NCBI RefSeq assembly: GCF_000426285.1
Contig: NZ_AUFB01000014.1
Coordinates: 62,001 to 126,000, forward strand
DNA: 64,000 bases
DNA from: Rhizobium leucaenae USDA 9039
GTDB taxonomy: Bacteria; Pseudomonadota; Alphaproteobacteria; Rhizobiales; Rhizobiaceae
Direction: 5' to 3'
The number at the start of each line of letters is the position of its first letter. The stretch's first letter is position 1. The notes beneath the pieces were generated by a model. That model had not been told where the DNA came from. It made no database searches and saw only the letters and a program-made list of their open reading frames with translations. This document shows positions 1-8,620 of the stretch, one piece after another. Position numbers and translations under genes: made by a program.

Positions 1-397
1 GGACATCGCGAATAATGCCGGCGCGGGTTGCACGCTGGCCGGGGATCAGCGAACCGATAAAGGGCAGCCGCTGGATGCGCGACAGGCGGCGCATGGCGAG
101 CGGCACGGCGATGTTCTCCGAGGCCGTCAGGTGCGGATAGAGCGCGTAGGACTGGAAGACCATGGCGATGTTGCGGTCCGCCGCGGCAACACCGGAGACG
201 TCGCCGCCGGCAAGGATGATCTCGCCGGTATCGGCATGGTCGAGACCGGCGAGAATGCGCAGCAGCGTGCTCTTGCCGCAGCCGGAGGGGCCGACGAGGG
301 CGATGAATTCGCCGGGCTGGACATCGAGATCGACGCCCTTGAGGATGGCGTTGCCGCCGAAGGATTTGGCGATGCCGCGAAGCGAAAGCGCACTCAT
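1..397 (-). CDS. ABC transporter ATP-binding protein, sugar/glycerol-phosphate type (partial, N-terminal part)
   Basis: Energising subunit of an ABC importer on the inner face of the membrane. The first 132 residues are visible and the gene runs off the left edge. Walker A GPSGCGKST lies at about residues 36-44, and the Q-loop segment VFQSYALYPHL at about 82-92. This pattern is typical of the MalK/UgpC importer ATPases. About 15 extra residues (around 106-125) follow the usual AMRRL segment. The ATG overlaps the stop of the phosphoesterase upstream (ATGA), so the two are translationally coupled. The substrate is unknown; a phosphoesterase partner hints at a phosphorylated or glycerophospho compound. 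Confidence 0.9.
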   Translation of the reverse strand, partial: MSALSLRGIAKSFGGNAILKGVDLDVQPGEFIALVGPSGCGKSTLLRILAGLDHADTGEIILAGGDVSGVAAADRNIAMVFQSYALYPHLTASENIAVPLAMRRLSRIQRLPFIGSLIPGQRATRAGIIRDV

Positions 398-1230
398 TCG
401 GTCGGCTCCTTCTGTGCCTTGGGTGCTGCCTGCGGATAGACTTCCAGGACGACGTCATCGAGGAAGTAGGCCGTCATGCCGGGCACGGCGACGAGTTCGG
501 TCGACACACTCTCGCCAAGCTCGTGGATCGCGGCGCCGATCAGCCGTTCGCCGGGCATTTCGCGTTCCATCTTGTCGAGGATGAAGGCGCCGGGCGGTGC
601 CCAGACCAGGTTCGTGTCGTCGAAACGGCCTTCCCAGGTCCAATGCAGGTGGCCGCTGCCGAACAGGGCGACATCATGGGCCGAGATCAGATCGTAGAGC
701 CGGCGGCGCTGCGCCGGGCGCACGCTCCAGTAGCCGGTATCGCCCTCACCCGGCGCATCGACAAAGAGCGGCTTATGCGCGAAGAGGGCAATGCGGCGGT
801 CGCCACGGCTTTCGAGCTTCTCTTGCAGCCAGTCGAACTGCTTCTGCTCCTCGGCGTCCTCAAAGCCCATCAACAGGCTGTTGAGGCCGATCAGCCGCCA
901 GTTGTCGACGTCCTTCGCCCAATAATCCGGGCCGACGAGGCGACGCCAGCGCGCCAGCCGCTCGGGATTGACGGGCTGATAGGAGCCGGGCAGGTGGCCG
1001 ACATCGTGATTGCCGGGCACGATGAGCATCGGCAGCGACACCTGCCGCATCATCTCCATGGAAAAGATCAGATCTTCATCCTTATCGGCGCCGTCGACAC
1101 TGAGGTCGCCGGTGTGAATGACAAGATCGGCGCCAGTCGCCTCGATCCATGTCGCCAGCGGCTCCCAATTGCCGTTGAAATGCGGCTTGTTGGGACTCAA
1201 ATGCGTGTCGGTGATCTGGATGATCTTCAA
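394..1230 (-). CDS. Calcineurin-like metallophosphoesterase (CpdA/GpdQ-like)
   Basis: Two-metal phosphodiesterase of 278 residues. The metal-binding motifs appear in the family order: DTHL near residue 8, GDLS at about 41, GNHD near 73, HKP at about 151 and GHLHW at about 194. The family cleaves cyclic nucleotides or glycerophosphodiesters. The stop overlaps the start of the ABC ATPase downstream by ATGA, which favours the glycerophosphodiester type (GpdQ-like) working with an importer; that preference is inference. No signal peptide is seen, so it is probably cytoplasmic. Confidence 0.88.
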   Translation of the reverse strand: MKIIQITDTHLSPNKPHFNGNWEPLATWIEATGADLVIHTGDLSVDGADKDEDLIFSMEMMRQVSLPMLIVPGNHDVGHLPGSYQPVNPERLARWRRLVGPDYWAKDVDNWRLIGLNSLLMGFEDAEEQKQFDWLQEKLESRGDRRIALFAHKPLFVDAPGEGDTGYWSVRPAQRRRLYDLISAHDVALFGSGHLHWTWEGRFDDTNLVWAPPGAFILDKMEREMPGERLIGAAIHELGESVSTELVAVPGMTAYFLDDVVLEVYPQAAPKAQKEPTE

Positions 1231-1466
1231 GGCGCGTCTCCGAGGTCTTCAGAAAGGGCGCGCCTGCAAAGGGATTGCCTTCGAACTGGCGCGTCTCTGC
1301 GCTCTCTTTAGAAGGCCCTGATGTCAGTTAGGTAACGGGTCTTTTCATCTGTTTTTCAGTTTTGTCACATCAACGTCAAATGGCGCCGGCGCCCGTCATA
1401 TGCCTGATTGAGTCACTATACGTCTGCTTTCGGGGTGCTATAGATCGCAGCCGAAGGGAAACAGAC

Positions 1467-1676
1467 ATGTCAGACGAACAAAGCCGTATCACCGCACTCG
1501 AAGAATTGCTGGCCTATCAGGCAAAGACGATCGAGGAACTGTCCGATCAGATGGCTGAGCAGTGGAAAGTGATCGAGCAGACGCGCCAGAAGCTTGACCG
1601 GCTGACCGAGCGCTTCCTGACGCTGGAAGAACAGAGCCTGGACGCACCGGCCATCACCAAGCCGCCGCATTATTGA
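1467..1676 (+). CDS. slyX: SlyX family protein
   Basis: A 69-residue protein that is almost wholly one amphipathic helix with heptad spacing, the coiled-coil build of SlyX. The C-terminal PPHY matches the family ending. The start at 1467 follows a purine-rich site (gaaggga) about 9 nt upstream; an in-frame ATG at 1362 would add an unlikely, non-conserved 35-residue extension. SlyX has no firmly established role. It stands alone between divergently and convergently placed neighbours. Confidence 0.85.
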   Translation: MSDEQSRITALEELLAYQAKTIEELSDQMAEQWKVIEQTRQKLDRLTERFLTLEEQSLDAPAITKPPHY

Positions 1677-1692
1677 GCGGTGCCCTTGCCAG

Positions 1693-2475
1693 CTATGTCA
1701 ACAGGCCCTGGCCGCCGTCGATAAAGATCGACGTACCAGTGATGTGACGCGAGCGTTCGGAGGCAAGGAACAATACGCTTTCGGCTATGTCGTCGGCACT
1801 GCCGGGCTGGCCATTATTCAGGGGAACGCTGCCTTTCGGCCAAACGATGGAAACGGCAGCTTCTTGCTGATTGCGCTTGACCGTGCTTTCCGAAATGTGG
1901 GTAACGACTCCGCCGGGACAGACGGCATTGACCCGGATGCGGTATTTGGCGAGCTCCAGCGCAAGATGCTGAACAACGGCGATCTGCGCGGCCTTGGTGG
2001 CGCTATAGGCGGTCGCGCCCGCATTGGTGAAGGTGCGTGTGCCGTTGATCGACGAGACGACCACGATGGAACCGGCCCCTTGCGTCTTCAGATGCGGCAC
2101 GGCGTAATGCAGCGTCAGATAAGTGCCGCGTAGATTCACGGCGATCGTCCGGTCCCATTCCGCAGGCTGCAGATCGTCGATCGGCGCCCAGACGCCGTTG
2201 ATGCCGGCATTGGCAAGCACGATATCGAGCCGACCGAAATGAGCGATCAGCGTATCAAGGGCGGTTTTCATGGCCGCTTCGTCCGCGACATCTGCCATAA
2301 GGCCCAGAGCTTTGCCGCCGGCTGCGATAAGGGCGGTGACGGTATCGTCGACATCATTCCTGCTGTGGCCGAGGACGCCGATGGAAGCGCCTTCCGAGGC
2401 GAGGCGAAAGGCGGACGCCCGGCCGATGCCCGACGTTGCGCCGGTGATCAGCGCGACTTTTCCCGATAGCTCCAT
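1693..2475 (-). CDS. SDR family NAD(P)-dependent oxidoreductase
   Basis: Classical short-chain dehydrogenase of 260 residues. The nucleotide-binding TGATSGIG lies at residues 11-18, the NAG motif near 89, the catalytic Ser in VVSSING near 141, the YSATK active-site Tyr/Lys near 156-160, and the C-terminal motif GTSIFIDGGQG. It reduces or oxidises an alcohol or ketone that cannot be assigned from sequence. It is the only gene in its unit, facing slyX tail to tail and diverging from msrA. Confidence 0.92.
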   Translation of the reverse strand: MELSGKVALITGATSGIGRASAFRLASEGASIGVLGHSRNDVDDTVTALIAAGGKALGLMADVADEAAMKTALDTLIAHFGRLDIVLANAGINGVWAPIDDLQPAEWDRTIAVNLRGTYLTLHYAVPHLKTQGAGSIVVVSSINGTRTFTNAGATAYSATKAAQIAVVQHLALELAKYRIRVNAVCPGGVVTHISESTVKRNQQEAAVSIVWPKGSVPLNNGQPGSADDIAESVLFLASERSRHITGTSIFIDGGQGLLT

Positions 2476-2676
2476 GCCGTTCTCCTAGGCTGTTGCCGAC
2501 AGCTAACTTGCGATCCTCATGATCGTTCCCGAGTTCCAATCCGTTCGGTTGCAATTCAGGCTGTGGCGCATCATCACGTTTCGGTGTTTCACGCGCCTGT
2601 GCGTAACAAAATGGCCTTTCCTACCGTATCCCCTGACGACGATAGATTTTATAATCTCTGCCGAAAGGAGATCATC

Positions 2677-3429
2677 ATGAACGGTGCATCGATAGATACG
2701 ATCCGCAGGCGCTTGCCGCGTGTTGCCCGTCCGGTGGCCTTTGCAGCCGGTGCGGCATTGCTTGCCGGAGTTGCCTTCCAATTCATCGGCAGCGCCTCTG
2801 CCGAAGACGCTCGCGTCATTCCTGCGCCAGCCGTGGATGAAAAGCCGGGTTCCGGCGGTAGCGAGACTGCCGTTCTCGCTGGCGGTTGCTTCTGGGGCGT
2901 GCAGGGTGTGTTCCAGCACGTCAACGGCGTTGTCAGCGCGACGTCGGGTTATGCCGGCGGCAACAAGGACGCGGCTCACTATGAGATGGTGAGCACCGGC
3001 GACACCGGTCACGCCGAATCCGTGCGCATCGTCTTCGACCCGCACAAGATCAGCTATGGGCATCTGCTGCAAATCTACTTCTCCGTCGCCCATGACCCGA
3101 CGGAGCTCAACTACCAGGGGCCGGATAGCGGTACGCAGTATCGCTCGGCAATCTTCCCGACCAATGCCGAACAGGCCAACGTCGCCAAGGCCTATATCGA
3201 CCAGCTCAATCACGCCAAGGTTTTCGATGCAACCGTTGTCACCAAGATCGAGCCGGCAAGGCAGTTCTATGCGGCCGAGGACTATCATCAGGATTTCCTG
3301 ACGACGCACCCCAACTATCCCTACATCGTCATCAACGATCTGCCCAAGATCAAAAACCTGCAGCGCATTTTCCCGAAAGACTATCGCGCCGATCCGGTTT
3401 TGGTTGAGGCGAATGCGTCGGGGAAATGA
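2677..3429 (+). CDS. msrA: Peptide-methionine (S)-S-oxide reductase, exported form
   Basis: Repairs oxidised methionine. The catalytic Cys is residue 71 in GGCFWG, and the following Gly-Gly-rich sheet and the C-terminal HQDF segment fit MsrA. An N-terminal stretch with arginines at 10-18 followed by a hydrophobic run (about 19-38) and a site near ASA-ED indicates export to the periplasm, or a membrane anchor. The chosen ATG has a strong ribosome site (aaaggag) 7 nt upstream; an earlier in-frame ATG at 2563 lacks one. The 3' end overlaps the convergent NUDIX gene by 49 bp. Confidence 0.93.
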   Translation: MNGASIDTIRRRLPRVARPVAFAAGAALLAGVAFQFIGSASAEDARVIPAPAVDEKPGSGGSETAVLAGGCFWGVQGVFQHVNGVVSATSGYAGGNKDAAHYEMVSTGDTGHAESVRIVFDPHKISYGHLLQIYFSVAHDPTELNYQGPDSGTQYRSAIFPTNAEQANVAKAYIDQLNHAKVFDATVVTKIEPARQFYAAEDYHQDFLTTHPNYPYIVINDLPKIKNLQRIFPKDYRADPVLVEANASGK

Positions 3430-3851
3430 CTTTGGTCCATGCCGGCGGAAAGCTGCTGCCGGTGAGCGGGCAGGATCTGGTGTTCCGTGAGGGATGCCAA
3501 AGGGATATCGCCGAGATTAGCCGGAGATATCCACCTTATTTCTTCGATCTCGGCGGCGGGCTGAATGACGTCGTCGCCGATATCGAGGCGGAAAACCTCG
3601 GCAATCACTCGATGATCCGGCTCGTTGGCGGCCTCGGCTTCGAAGCGGCCGAACGGACTTAACTGCGTCGCTGTAAAGCGGAGACCGATTTCCTCATTCA
3701 GCTCGCGGATCAGTGCGGCCGCGGCGGTTTCACCGGCTTCGATCTTGCCGCCGGGTTGCATGAAGGCCGATGTTCCCCGCTTGCGGACCAGTAAGGTGTC
3801 GCCGTTGTCCCGCAGGATCAAGGCGGCTGCAATGCGGATGCTCTTCATCAA
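3381..3851 (-). CDS. NUDIX domain hydrolase
   Basis: Pyrophosphohydrolase of 156 residues acting on a nucleoside-diphosphate-linked compound. The complete Nudix box is visible: G35, E41, then RELNEEIGL at residues 49-57, which supplies the metal-binding glutamates. The N-terminal MKSIRIAAALIL and the R-K-R-G substrate loop resemble the MutT-like group often named for 8-oxo-dGTP. That substrate is not proved here. It converges on msrA, overlapping its last 49 bp, and diverges from the bestrophin gene. Confidence 0.9.
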   Translation of the reverse strand: MMKSIRIAAALILRDNGDTLLVRKRGTSAFMQPGGKIEAGETAAAALIRELNEEIGLRFTATQLSPFGRFEAEAANEPDHRVIAEVFRLDIGDDVIQPAAEIEEIRWISPANLGDIPLASLTEHQILPAHRQQLSAGMDQSHFPDAFASTKTGSAR

Positions 3852-4001
3852 GTCGTCCTCTGTCGTTTCCGAGTCCCTGCCGATATATCCAACAATGCCG
3901 GCTGGTGACAGTTGCTATCCAAGTGCGGAAGAGTGGATTGTTTCCTGCTTGTCTGATGTATTGCTCGGCAGACCAAACCTTAGCCGAGAGTTCTTGCCAC
4001 A

Positions 4002-4925
4002 ATGATCGTCCGAGATAGGCCGAATCTTTTTCAGCTTTTTTTCATCGTCCGCGGGTCGGTCATTCGCCGAATATTGCCGCAGATCGTCGTGATTTTCCTG
4101 CTGTCGGCGCTGATTGTCTGGGGGCATGAAGAACGGCCGAATGTGTTCCTCTCCTTCAATGGATCGCCCTTTGCCCTGCTCGGCATCGCGCTTTCGATCT
4201 TTCTCGGCTTTCGCAACAATGCTTGCTACGATCGCTGGTGGGAGGGCCGGCGCGTTTGGGGTCAGCTCGTTTATGTCGGCCGCAGTCTTGCACGGCAGAC
4301 GCTTATTCTGGAATCGGCAGGAGAGAATAATCGCCAGGTGCGCGGGAATCTGTTGCGGCTGACGATGGCTTTCACCCAGGCGCTGGTCTGCCATTTGCGA
4401 CCGGGCGGCAACGAGAACAAAGTGTTGAGCCACCTCTCGCCCAGTGAAGCCGATTTCTATCATATTGCTCAAAATCGGCCGGATCTGTTGTTGCGCCTCA
4501 TGTCGGCGGATCTTGCGCGGCTCAAGGCCGCGGGTGACATTTCGGACATAGAATATCAGATGCTCGATGCCAGCATCGGTCAGATGGGCGCGGTGCAGGC
4601 GGCTTGCGAGCGCATCCGCAACACGCCGCTGCCCTTCGGCTATACGCTGCTCTTGCACCGCACGGCCTATCTCTTTTGCTTCCTGCTGCCCTTCGGTTTC
4701 GTCGACACGCTCGGCTGGGGCTCACCCTTCGTGGCGGCCTTGGTTGCCTACACCTTCTTCGGTCTGGATGCGCTCGGCGATGAGCTTGAAGATCCTTTCA
4801 GCAATCGCCCGAATGCACTGGCGATCGGAGCACTGGCCGATACGATCGAAATCAACCTTCGCGAAGCGCTCGGCGAAGCCGATCTTCCCCCGATGCCGCA
4901 ACCGAAGGATTTCGTGCTGATGTAG
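4002..4925 (+). CDS. Bestrophin-like family membrane protein (YneE type)
   Basis: A 307-residue integral membrane protein of the bacterial bestrophin family, a pentameric anion/cation channel group. Features seen are the N-terminal RNxFQLFFIVRGSVI-like start, a first pair of hydrophobic segments (about 27-65), the conserved NNACYDRWWEGR motif near residues 69-80, and the C-terminal pair of helices (about 213-250) followed by the conserved DPFSNRPN-type segment near 262. The ribosome site is weak. It stands alone ahead of the sigma-factor unit. Confidence 0.88.
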   Translation: MIVRDRPNLFQLFFIVRGSVIRRILPQIVVIFLLSALIVWGHEERPNVFLSFNGSPFALLGIALSIFLGFRNNACYDRWWEGRRVWGQLVYVGRSLARQTLILESAGENNRQVRGNLLRLTMAFTQALVCHLRPGGNENKVLSHLSPSEADFYHIAQNRPDLLLRLMSADLARLKAAGDISDIEYQMLDASIGQMGAVQAACERIRNTPLPFGYTLLLHRTAYLFCFLLPFGFVDTLGWGSPFVAALVAYTFFGLDALGDELEDPFSNRPNALAIGALADTIEINLREALGEADLPPMPQPKDFVLM

Positions 4926-4953
4926 CCGTTCAGAAAAATATTTGCCGGTCGAT

Positions 4954-4980
4954 GGAATAGGATCGGCTCGGCTTCCGTAT
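4954..4980 (+). promoter_or_regulatory. Possible ECF-type promoter of the sigma/anti-sigma pair
   Basis: GGAAT at 4954-4958 and CGTAT at 4976-4980 are separated by 17 bp, the geometry of many extracytoplasmic sigma promoters. The ATG follows the -10 by only 8 bp, so the transcript would have almost no leader. This is a pattern match only. Confidence 0.35.
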
Positions 4981-4988
4981 ATTGGGGT

Positions 4989-5528
4989 ATGGAACGCAAA
5001 GGACGGACATTCGATGTTTTGGGGCAGCTCGGTTCGCTGAGACGCTATGCCCGTTCGCTCGTCCGCAACGCGGACGAGGCGGAAGACCTGGTGCATGATG
5101 CGCTGGTCAAGGCCTATGAGCGAAAATCCTCTTTCCGGCGCGGTGCGAACCTGCGTACCTGGCTGCTCTCGATCCTGCACAATGCCCATATCGACAGGCT
5201 ACGCCAGAAGCGCTCGCTCAATCGCCGCCATGAAGAGGCTGCCGCCGAATTCGATCAGGCCCTGCCGGCCTCGCAGGATCATGCCGTGCGCCTGAAACAG
5301 GTGCGCAACGCCTTCTTCAACCTGCCGGAAGAACAGCGCGAAGCGCTGCACCTCGTGGCGATCGAGGATCTTTCCTACCAAGAGGCAGCGTCTGCGCTCG
5401 GCATCCCCGTCGGTACGCTGATGTCGCGCATTGCCCGCGCCCGCACCAGCCTGAGAAACTTCGAGAATACATCACCTGCGGTTTCGCATCTTCGGCTCAT
5501 CGAAGGAGGCGGCAATGAAAACAATTGA
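4989..5528 (+). CDS. ECF-family RNA polymerase sigma factor
   Basis: Small sigma-70 factor of 179 residues with only regions 2 and 4. Region 2 includes RNADEAEDLVHDALVKAYE (about 22-40). Region 4 includes LPEEQREALHLVAIEDLSY followed by a helix-turn-helix with GIPVGTLMSRIARAR (about 137-151). It would direct RNA polymerase to a stress regulon. Its last 14 bp overlap the anti-sigma gene, the classic coupling for a sigma/anti-sigma pair. No Shine-Dalgarno sequence is evident, in line with the promoter lying just upstream of the ATG. Confidence 0.92.
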   Translation: MERKGRTFDVLGQLGSLRRYARSLVRNADEAEDLVHDALVKAYERKSSFRRGANLRTWLLSILHNAHIDRLRQKRSLNRRHEEAAAEFDQALPASQDHAVRLKQVRNAFFNLPEEQREALHLVAIEDLSYQEAASALGIPVGTLMSRIARARTSLRNFENTSPAVSHLRLIEGGGNENN

Positions 5529-6282
5529 TCCCGTCATCGACGCCGATCTCGATGCCTATGTCGATGGTGAGCTGACGGTCGCGCGCCGCGTCGAGGTGGA
5601 ATCCTACCTGTCGGAGCATCCCGCGATTGCCGCCAAGGTCATGGCCGATATGAGCATCCGCGGCGAGCTGCGCATGGCGCTGGCCGGCGAAGGGCTGGCG
5701 GCGAAAGCGGAAACCCGCGAAGCCGCGCGGCGGCTGGAGCGCGGGCTGGCTTATGGCCGGGTGCTGAGCTCGTTCCAGCGGGTTGCCGCCGTCGCGATGC
5801 TGATGGCGGCCGGCTGGGTCGCGCACACATCCTTCGGCGCCTTCAGCGCAAGCGAAGTCAACGCATCCGTTCCGGCGCCCGCTTTCGTCGAGGATGCGGT
5901 GCGGGCCTATCAGGCGACGGCCTTGCGCGGCGCAATGACGTCGCAGCCGCATGCCGGCTACAATCCAGACGAAATCCGCGCATCGACGGCGATCGTCTTG
6001 CCGGAATTGCCGCAAGGCTGGCGCGTCACCGATGCGCAGATCTATCCGTCCGATTTTGGCCCGAGCGTTGAAATGACGATCAATGCCGGGCAAGGCAGTC
6101 AATTGTCGCTGTTTGCCGTCCGTCCGGGCAATTTCGGTGTCCAGAAGGTCAGCCATGTCAAGCGTGACGATGTCCAGGCCGCCTATTGGCAGATCGGCGA
6201 GGTTGCTTACGCGCTGATCGGCGGCGGCAAGGCGGCCGAACTCGACGGCGAGGCCGAAAAGCTCGCCCGCAGTCTGTACTAG
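5515..6282 (+). CDS. Anti-sigma factor, membrane-anchored
   Basis: A 255-residue partner of the ECF sigma factor. The N-terminal part (1-75) has the LDAYVDGEL segment common to anti-sigma domains but no HxxxCxxC zinc site. One membrane helix lies at about 88-105, followed by a periplasmic part that could sense envelope stress. The start has a strong ribosome site (gaaggagg) within the sigma gene. The overlapping arrangement and topology support the role. The signal it senses is unknown. Confidence 0.85.
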   Translation: MKTIDPVIDADLDAYVDGELTVARRVEVESYLSEHPAIAAKVMADMSIRGELRMALAGEGLAAKAETREAARRLERGLAYGRVLSSFQRVAAVAMLMAAGWVAHTSFGAFSASEVNASVPAPAFVEDAVRAYQATALRGAMTSQPHAGYNPDEIRASTAIVLPELPQGWRVTDAQIYPSDFGPSVEMTINAGQGSQLSLFAVRPGNFGVQKVSHVKRDDVQAAYWQIGEVAYALIGGGKAAELDGEAEKLARSLY

Positions 6283-6305
6283 TTTTGAATCAAAGGAGAA
6301 CGACC

Positions 6306-7022
6306 ATGAACCCGACCAATCCGCGATACGGCTATGGAGCCGCCGCCGGCTCGCAGGCGCTCTTCGACGAAGGTCTGCGCAAGCATATGCTGCGCGTCTA
6401 CAATTACATGGGCATCGGCCTTGTCGTGACCGGTATCGTCGCGCTGATCGTCGGCACGACGCCGGCGCTCTATGTGCCGATCTTCCAGACGCCGCTGAAG
6501 TGGGTCGTCATGCTGGCGCCGCTCGCCTTCGTGCTGTTCTTCTCGTTCCGCATCCAATCGATGTCGGGAAGTACGGCGCAGACGATGTTCTGGGCCTTCT
6601 GCGCCGTCATGGGCCTGTCGCTCGCTTCGATCTTCCTGGTGTTCACCGGCACCAGCATTGCGCGGACCTTCTTCATTGCCGCAACGATGTTCGGTGCGAC
6701 CAGCCTTTACGGCTACACGACCAAACGTGATCTTTCCAATATCGGCTCGTTCCTGATGATGGGTCTGATCGGCGTGATCATCGCCGGTGTCGTCAATATT
6801 TTCCTGGGTTCGAGCGCGCTGCAGTTCGCGATCTCGGTAATCGGCATCGTCGTCTTCGTCGGTCTGACCGCCTGGGATACGCAGAACATCAAGGAACAGT
6901 ATGCCGAAAACTACGATCAGGAGTCGTCGCAGAAGCTGGCCGTCTTCGGTGCGCTGTCGCTCTACCTGAACTTCGTCAACATCTTCCAGCTTCTCCTGAA
7001 CTTCACGGGCGAGCGGGAGTAA
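6306..7022 (+). CDS. Bax inhibitor-1/YccA family membrane protein
   Basis: A 238-residue protein with seven hydrophobic segments between about residue 32 and 234 and the late motif GLTAWDTQNIKEQY, a hallmark of the BI-1 family (Ca2+/H+ leak or protease-modulating membrane proteins). It starts after a good site (aaaggag) 8 nt upstream; an earlier in-frame ATG at 6186 would read through the anti-sigma gene. It lies 23 bp behind the anti-sigma gene, so it may be co-transcribed. A strong terminator follows. Confidence 0.92.
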   Translation: MNPTNPRYGYGAAAGSQALFDEGLRKHMLRVYNYMGIGLVVTGIVALIVGTTPALYVPIFQTPLKWVVMLAPLAFVLFFSFRIQSMSGSTAQTMFWAFCAVMGLSLASIFLVFTGTSIARTFFIAATMFGATSLYGYTTKRDLSNIGSFLMMGLIGVIIAGVVNIFLGSSALQFAISVIGIVVFVGLTAWDTQNIKEQYAENYDQESSQKLAVFGALSLYLNFVNIFQLLLNFTGERE

Positions 7023-7067
7023 CACGGACAAAAGATTGCGTCCTGGGGGTTTAAAGGGACGCATGAC

Positions 7068-7110
7068 GCGCCTGCGGTATCTGCGCCGATACCGCAGGCG
7101 CAACTTTTTT
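7068..7110 (+). terminator. Rho-independent terminator after the BI-1 gene
   Basis: A perfect 13-bp stem (7068-7080 with 7089-7101), an 8-nt loop and then AACTTTTTT. The T-run is on the plus-strand side, so it ends the sigma/anti-sigma/BI-1 transcript. Confidence 0.9.
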
Positions 7111-7115
7111 GGAGG

Positions 7116-8447
7116 TCAGGAAGCGGCGCGCTCGTCCAGCCGGTCACGCAGCATGCTCCATGGGAGCAGCATGTTCGGCGCGTGCTTGAGCAGCCCGTGA
7201 AACGGGATCGGTGCCGCCGGCGCAAAGGGGATCGGCAGATCGCGCGGGTCGGAGCCGGCAGCCCAATCGGCGAGTACTCGGCCCATGGCCGTCGTCATCG
7301 CTATGCCACGGCCATTGCAGGCAAAGCCGGCAATGAGGTCCGGGCCGAGATCCACCAGATGCGGCAGGAAATCCGGTTCCACGGCGGCGATGCCCGACCA
7401 ACTATAGGCGAGCGGCGGAATGTCTCTCATATTCAGATGACGGGCGAGGCGACGGTGGATGGCGCGGGGTACCCGTTCATCCGCGCCGGGGCCGACGACA
7501 TGCATGCCTCCCGTGATCAGCCGGTTTTCGGCATCGAAGCGGAAGGTGACGAGATTGCGCCGCGTATCGGACACGCATTGGCCGCCTGGCAACAGGCGCT
7601 TACGGACAGATTTCGGCAGCGGTTCTGTGGCGATCTGGAAGACTTTGAGCGGGAAATAGGTGCGCGCGAGTATCGGATCGAGATGGCCGCCATAGGCGTT
7701 TGTGGCGATCAGGACTTTGCCGGCCCGGACGTTTCCGCTTGAGGTCACGAGCACCCAGCCATCGGCCGCCGCCCGTTCGATCGCGCGAACTGGTGAATGT
7801 TCAAAGATGCGGGCGCCTGCCGCTTCGGCTGCGATCGCGAGGCCTCGGGCGTAGCCGACCGGGTTCAGCACCCCGCCGGACTTGTCCATCCAGCCGCCGA
7901 AATAGTCATCCGCGCCAGTCATATCCCCGACTGCCTGCCGATCGAGGATCACGGCCGGACGTCCGCGGCCTGCCCATTGTCCGGCACGAGATTTGACCTT
8001 CTCGAAGGCGGCGGGCGAATGGGCAGGCTGGATCCAGCCGCTCTGTTGTGCGTCGCAATCGATGCGGTGGCGCCGGATCAGATCGAAGACCAGATCGCCG
8101 CTGCCGGCGGCCATCTCGATCAGACGCTCGCCACGTTCGCGGCCGAGATGGGCAATGATGTTGTCTGGGTCCATCTTGGCGAAATTCGGCACCACGAAAC
8201 CGGCATTGCGGCCACTTGCCCCCCAGGCGATGATTTCGGCTTCCAGAACGACGACTGAAAGGCCTTTTTCTGCGGCATGCAATGCGGTCGACAGGCCGGA
8301 GAAGCCGCCGCCGATAATGGCTAGGTCGGCGTCGAGTTCGTTTTCCAGCGGCGGTCTGTCTTTGCGGTTGCGGCTGGTGGCGTGCCAGAGGGAGCGTGGT
8401 TGTTTCGGATGGTCAGGCTTGTCCGCGGGTGAGGAGGCTGAGTGCAT
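7116..8447 (-). CDS. FAD-dependent oxidoreductase, DAO (glycine/D-amino acid oxidase) family
   Basis: A 443-residue flavoenzyme. The dinucleotide-binding IIGGGFSGL lies at residues 44-52, ending in the FAD-ribose glutamate of VVLEAE (about 66-71). A second nucleotide-contact segment near the C-terminus (LIAGFACNGRGIAMTTAMG) fits the DadA/PuuB-like family that oxidises amines or N-substituted amino acids. It lies behind livM in the same direction and may complete that catabolic unit. The only usable start codon sits inside a 26-bp inverted repeat, and the residues before about 30 look non-conserved. Confidence 0.88.
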   Translation of the reverse strand: MHSASSPADKPDHPKQPRSLWHATSRNRKDRPPLENELDADLAIIGGGFSGLSTALHAAEKGLSVVVLEAEIIAWGASGRNAGFVVPNFAKMDPDNIIAHLGRERGERLIEMAAGSGDLVFDLIRRHRIDCDAQQSGWIQPAHSPAAFEKVKSRAGQWAGRGRPAVILDRQAVGDMTGADDYFGGWMDKSGGVLNPVGYARGLAIAAEAAGARIFEHSPVRAIERAAADGWVLVTSSGNVRAGKVLIATNAYGGHLDPILARTYFPLKVFQIATEPLPKSVRKRLLPGGQCVSDTRRNLVTFRFDAENRLITGGMHVVGPGADERVPRAIHRRLARHLNMRDIPPLAYSWSGIAAVEPDFLPHLVDLGPDLIAGFACNGRGIAMTTAMGRVLADWAAGSDPRDLPIPFAPAAPIPFHGLLKHAPNMLLPWSMLRDRLDERAAS

Positions 8448-8576
8448 GGCCCCTCACCCCAACCCTCTCGCCGCCAGTGCGGGGAGAGGGGGTGCTGCTA
8501 TTGCGGACGCGGCTATCTTGCTCCGTCGTTCCCTCTCCCCGCATTGCGGGGAGAGGGTTGGGGTGAGGGGCCATGC
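8444..8576. repeat. RIME-like palindromic element between livM and the FAD oxidoreductase
   Basis: A 26-bp perfect inverted repeat (8444-8469 and 8551-8576) flanks inner modules such as CGGGGAGAGGG and CCCTCTCCCCG. The build matches the rhizobial intergenic mosaic elements, and related modules recur at 24.3, 29.7 and 31.5 kb. Its left arm contains the start codon of the FAD oxidoreductase. Confidence 0.8.
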
Positions 8577-8620
8577 ACAGCGGCGCGGCACAATCACACC
8601 CGCCTGACAAAAAACATACC

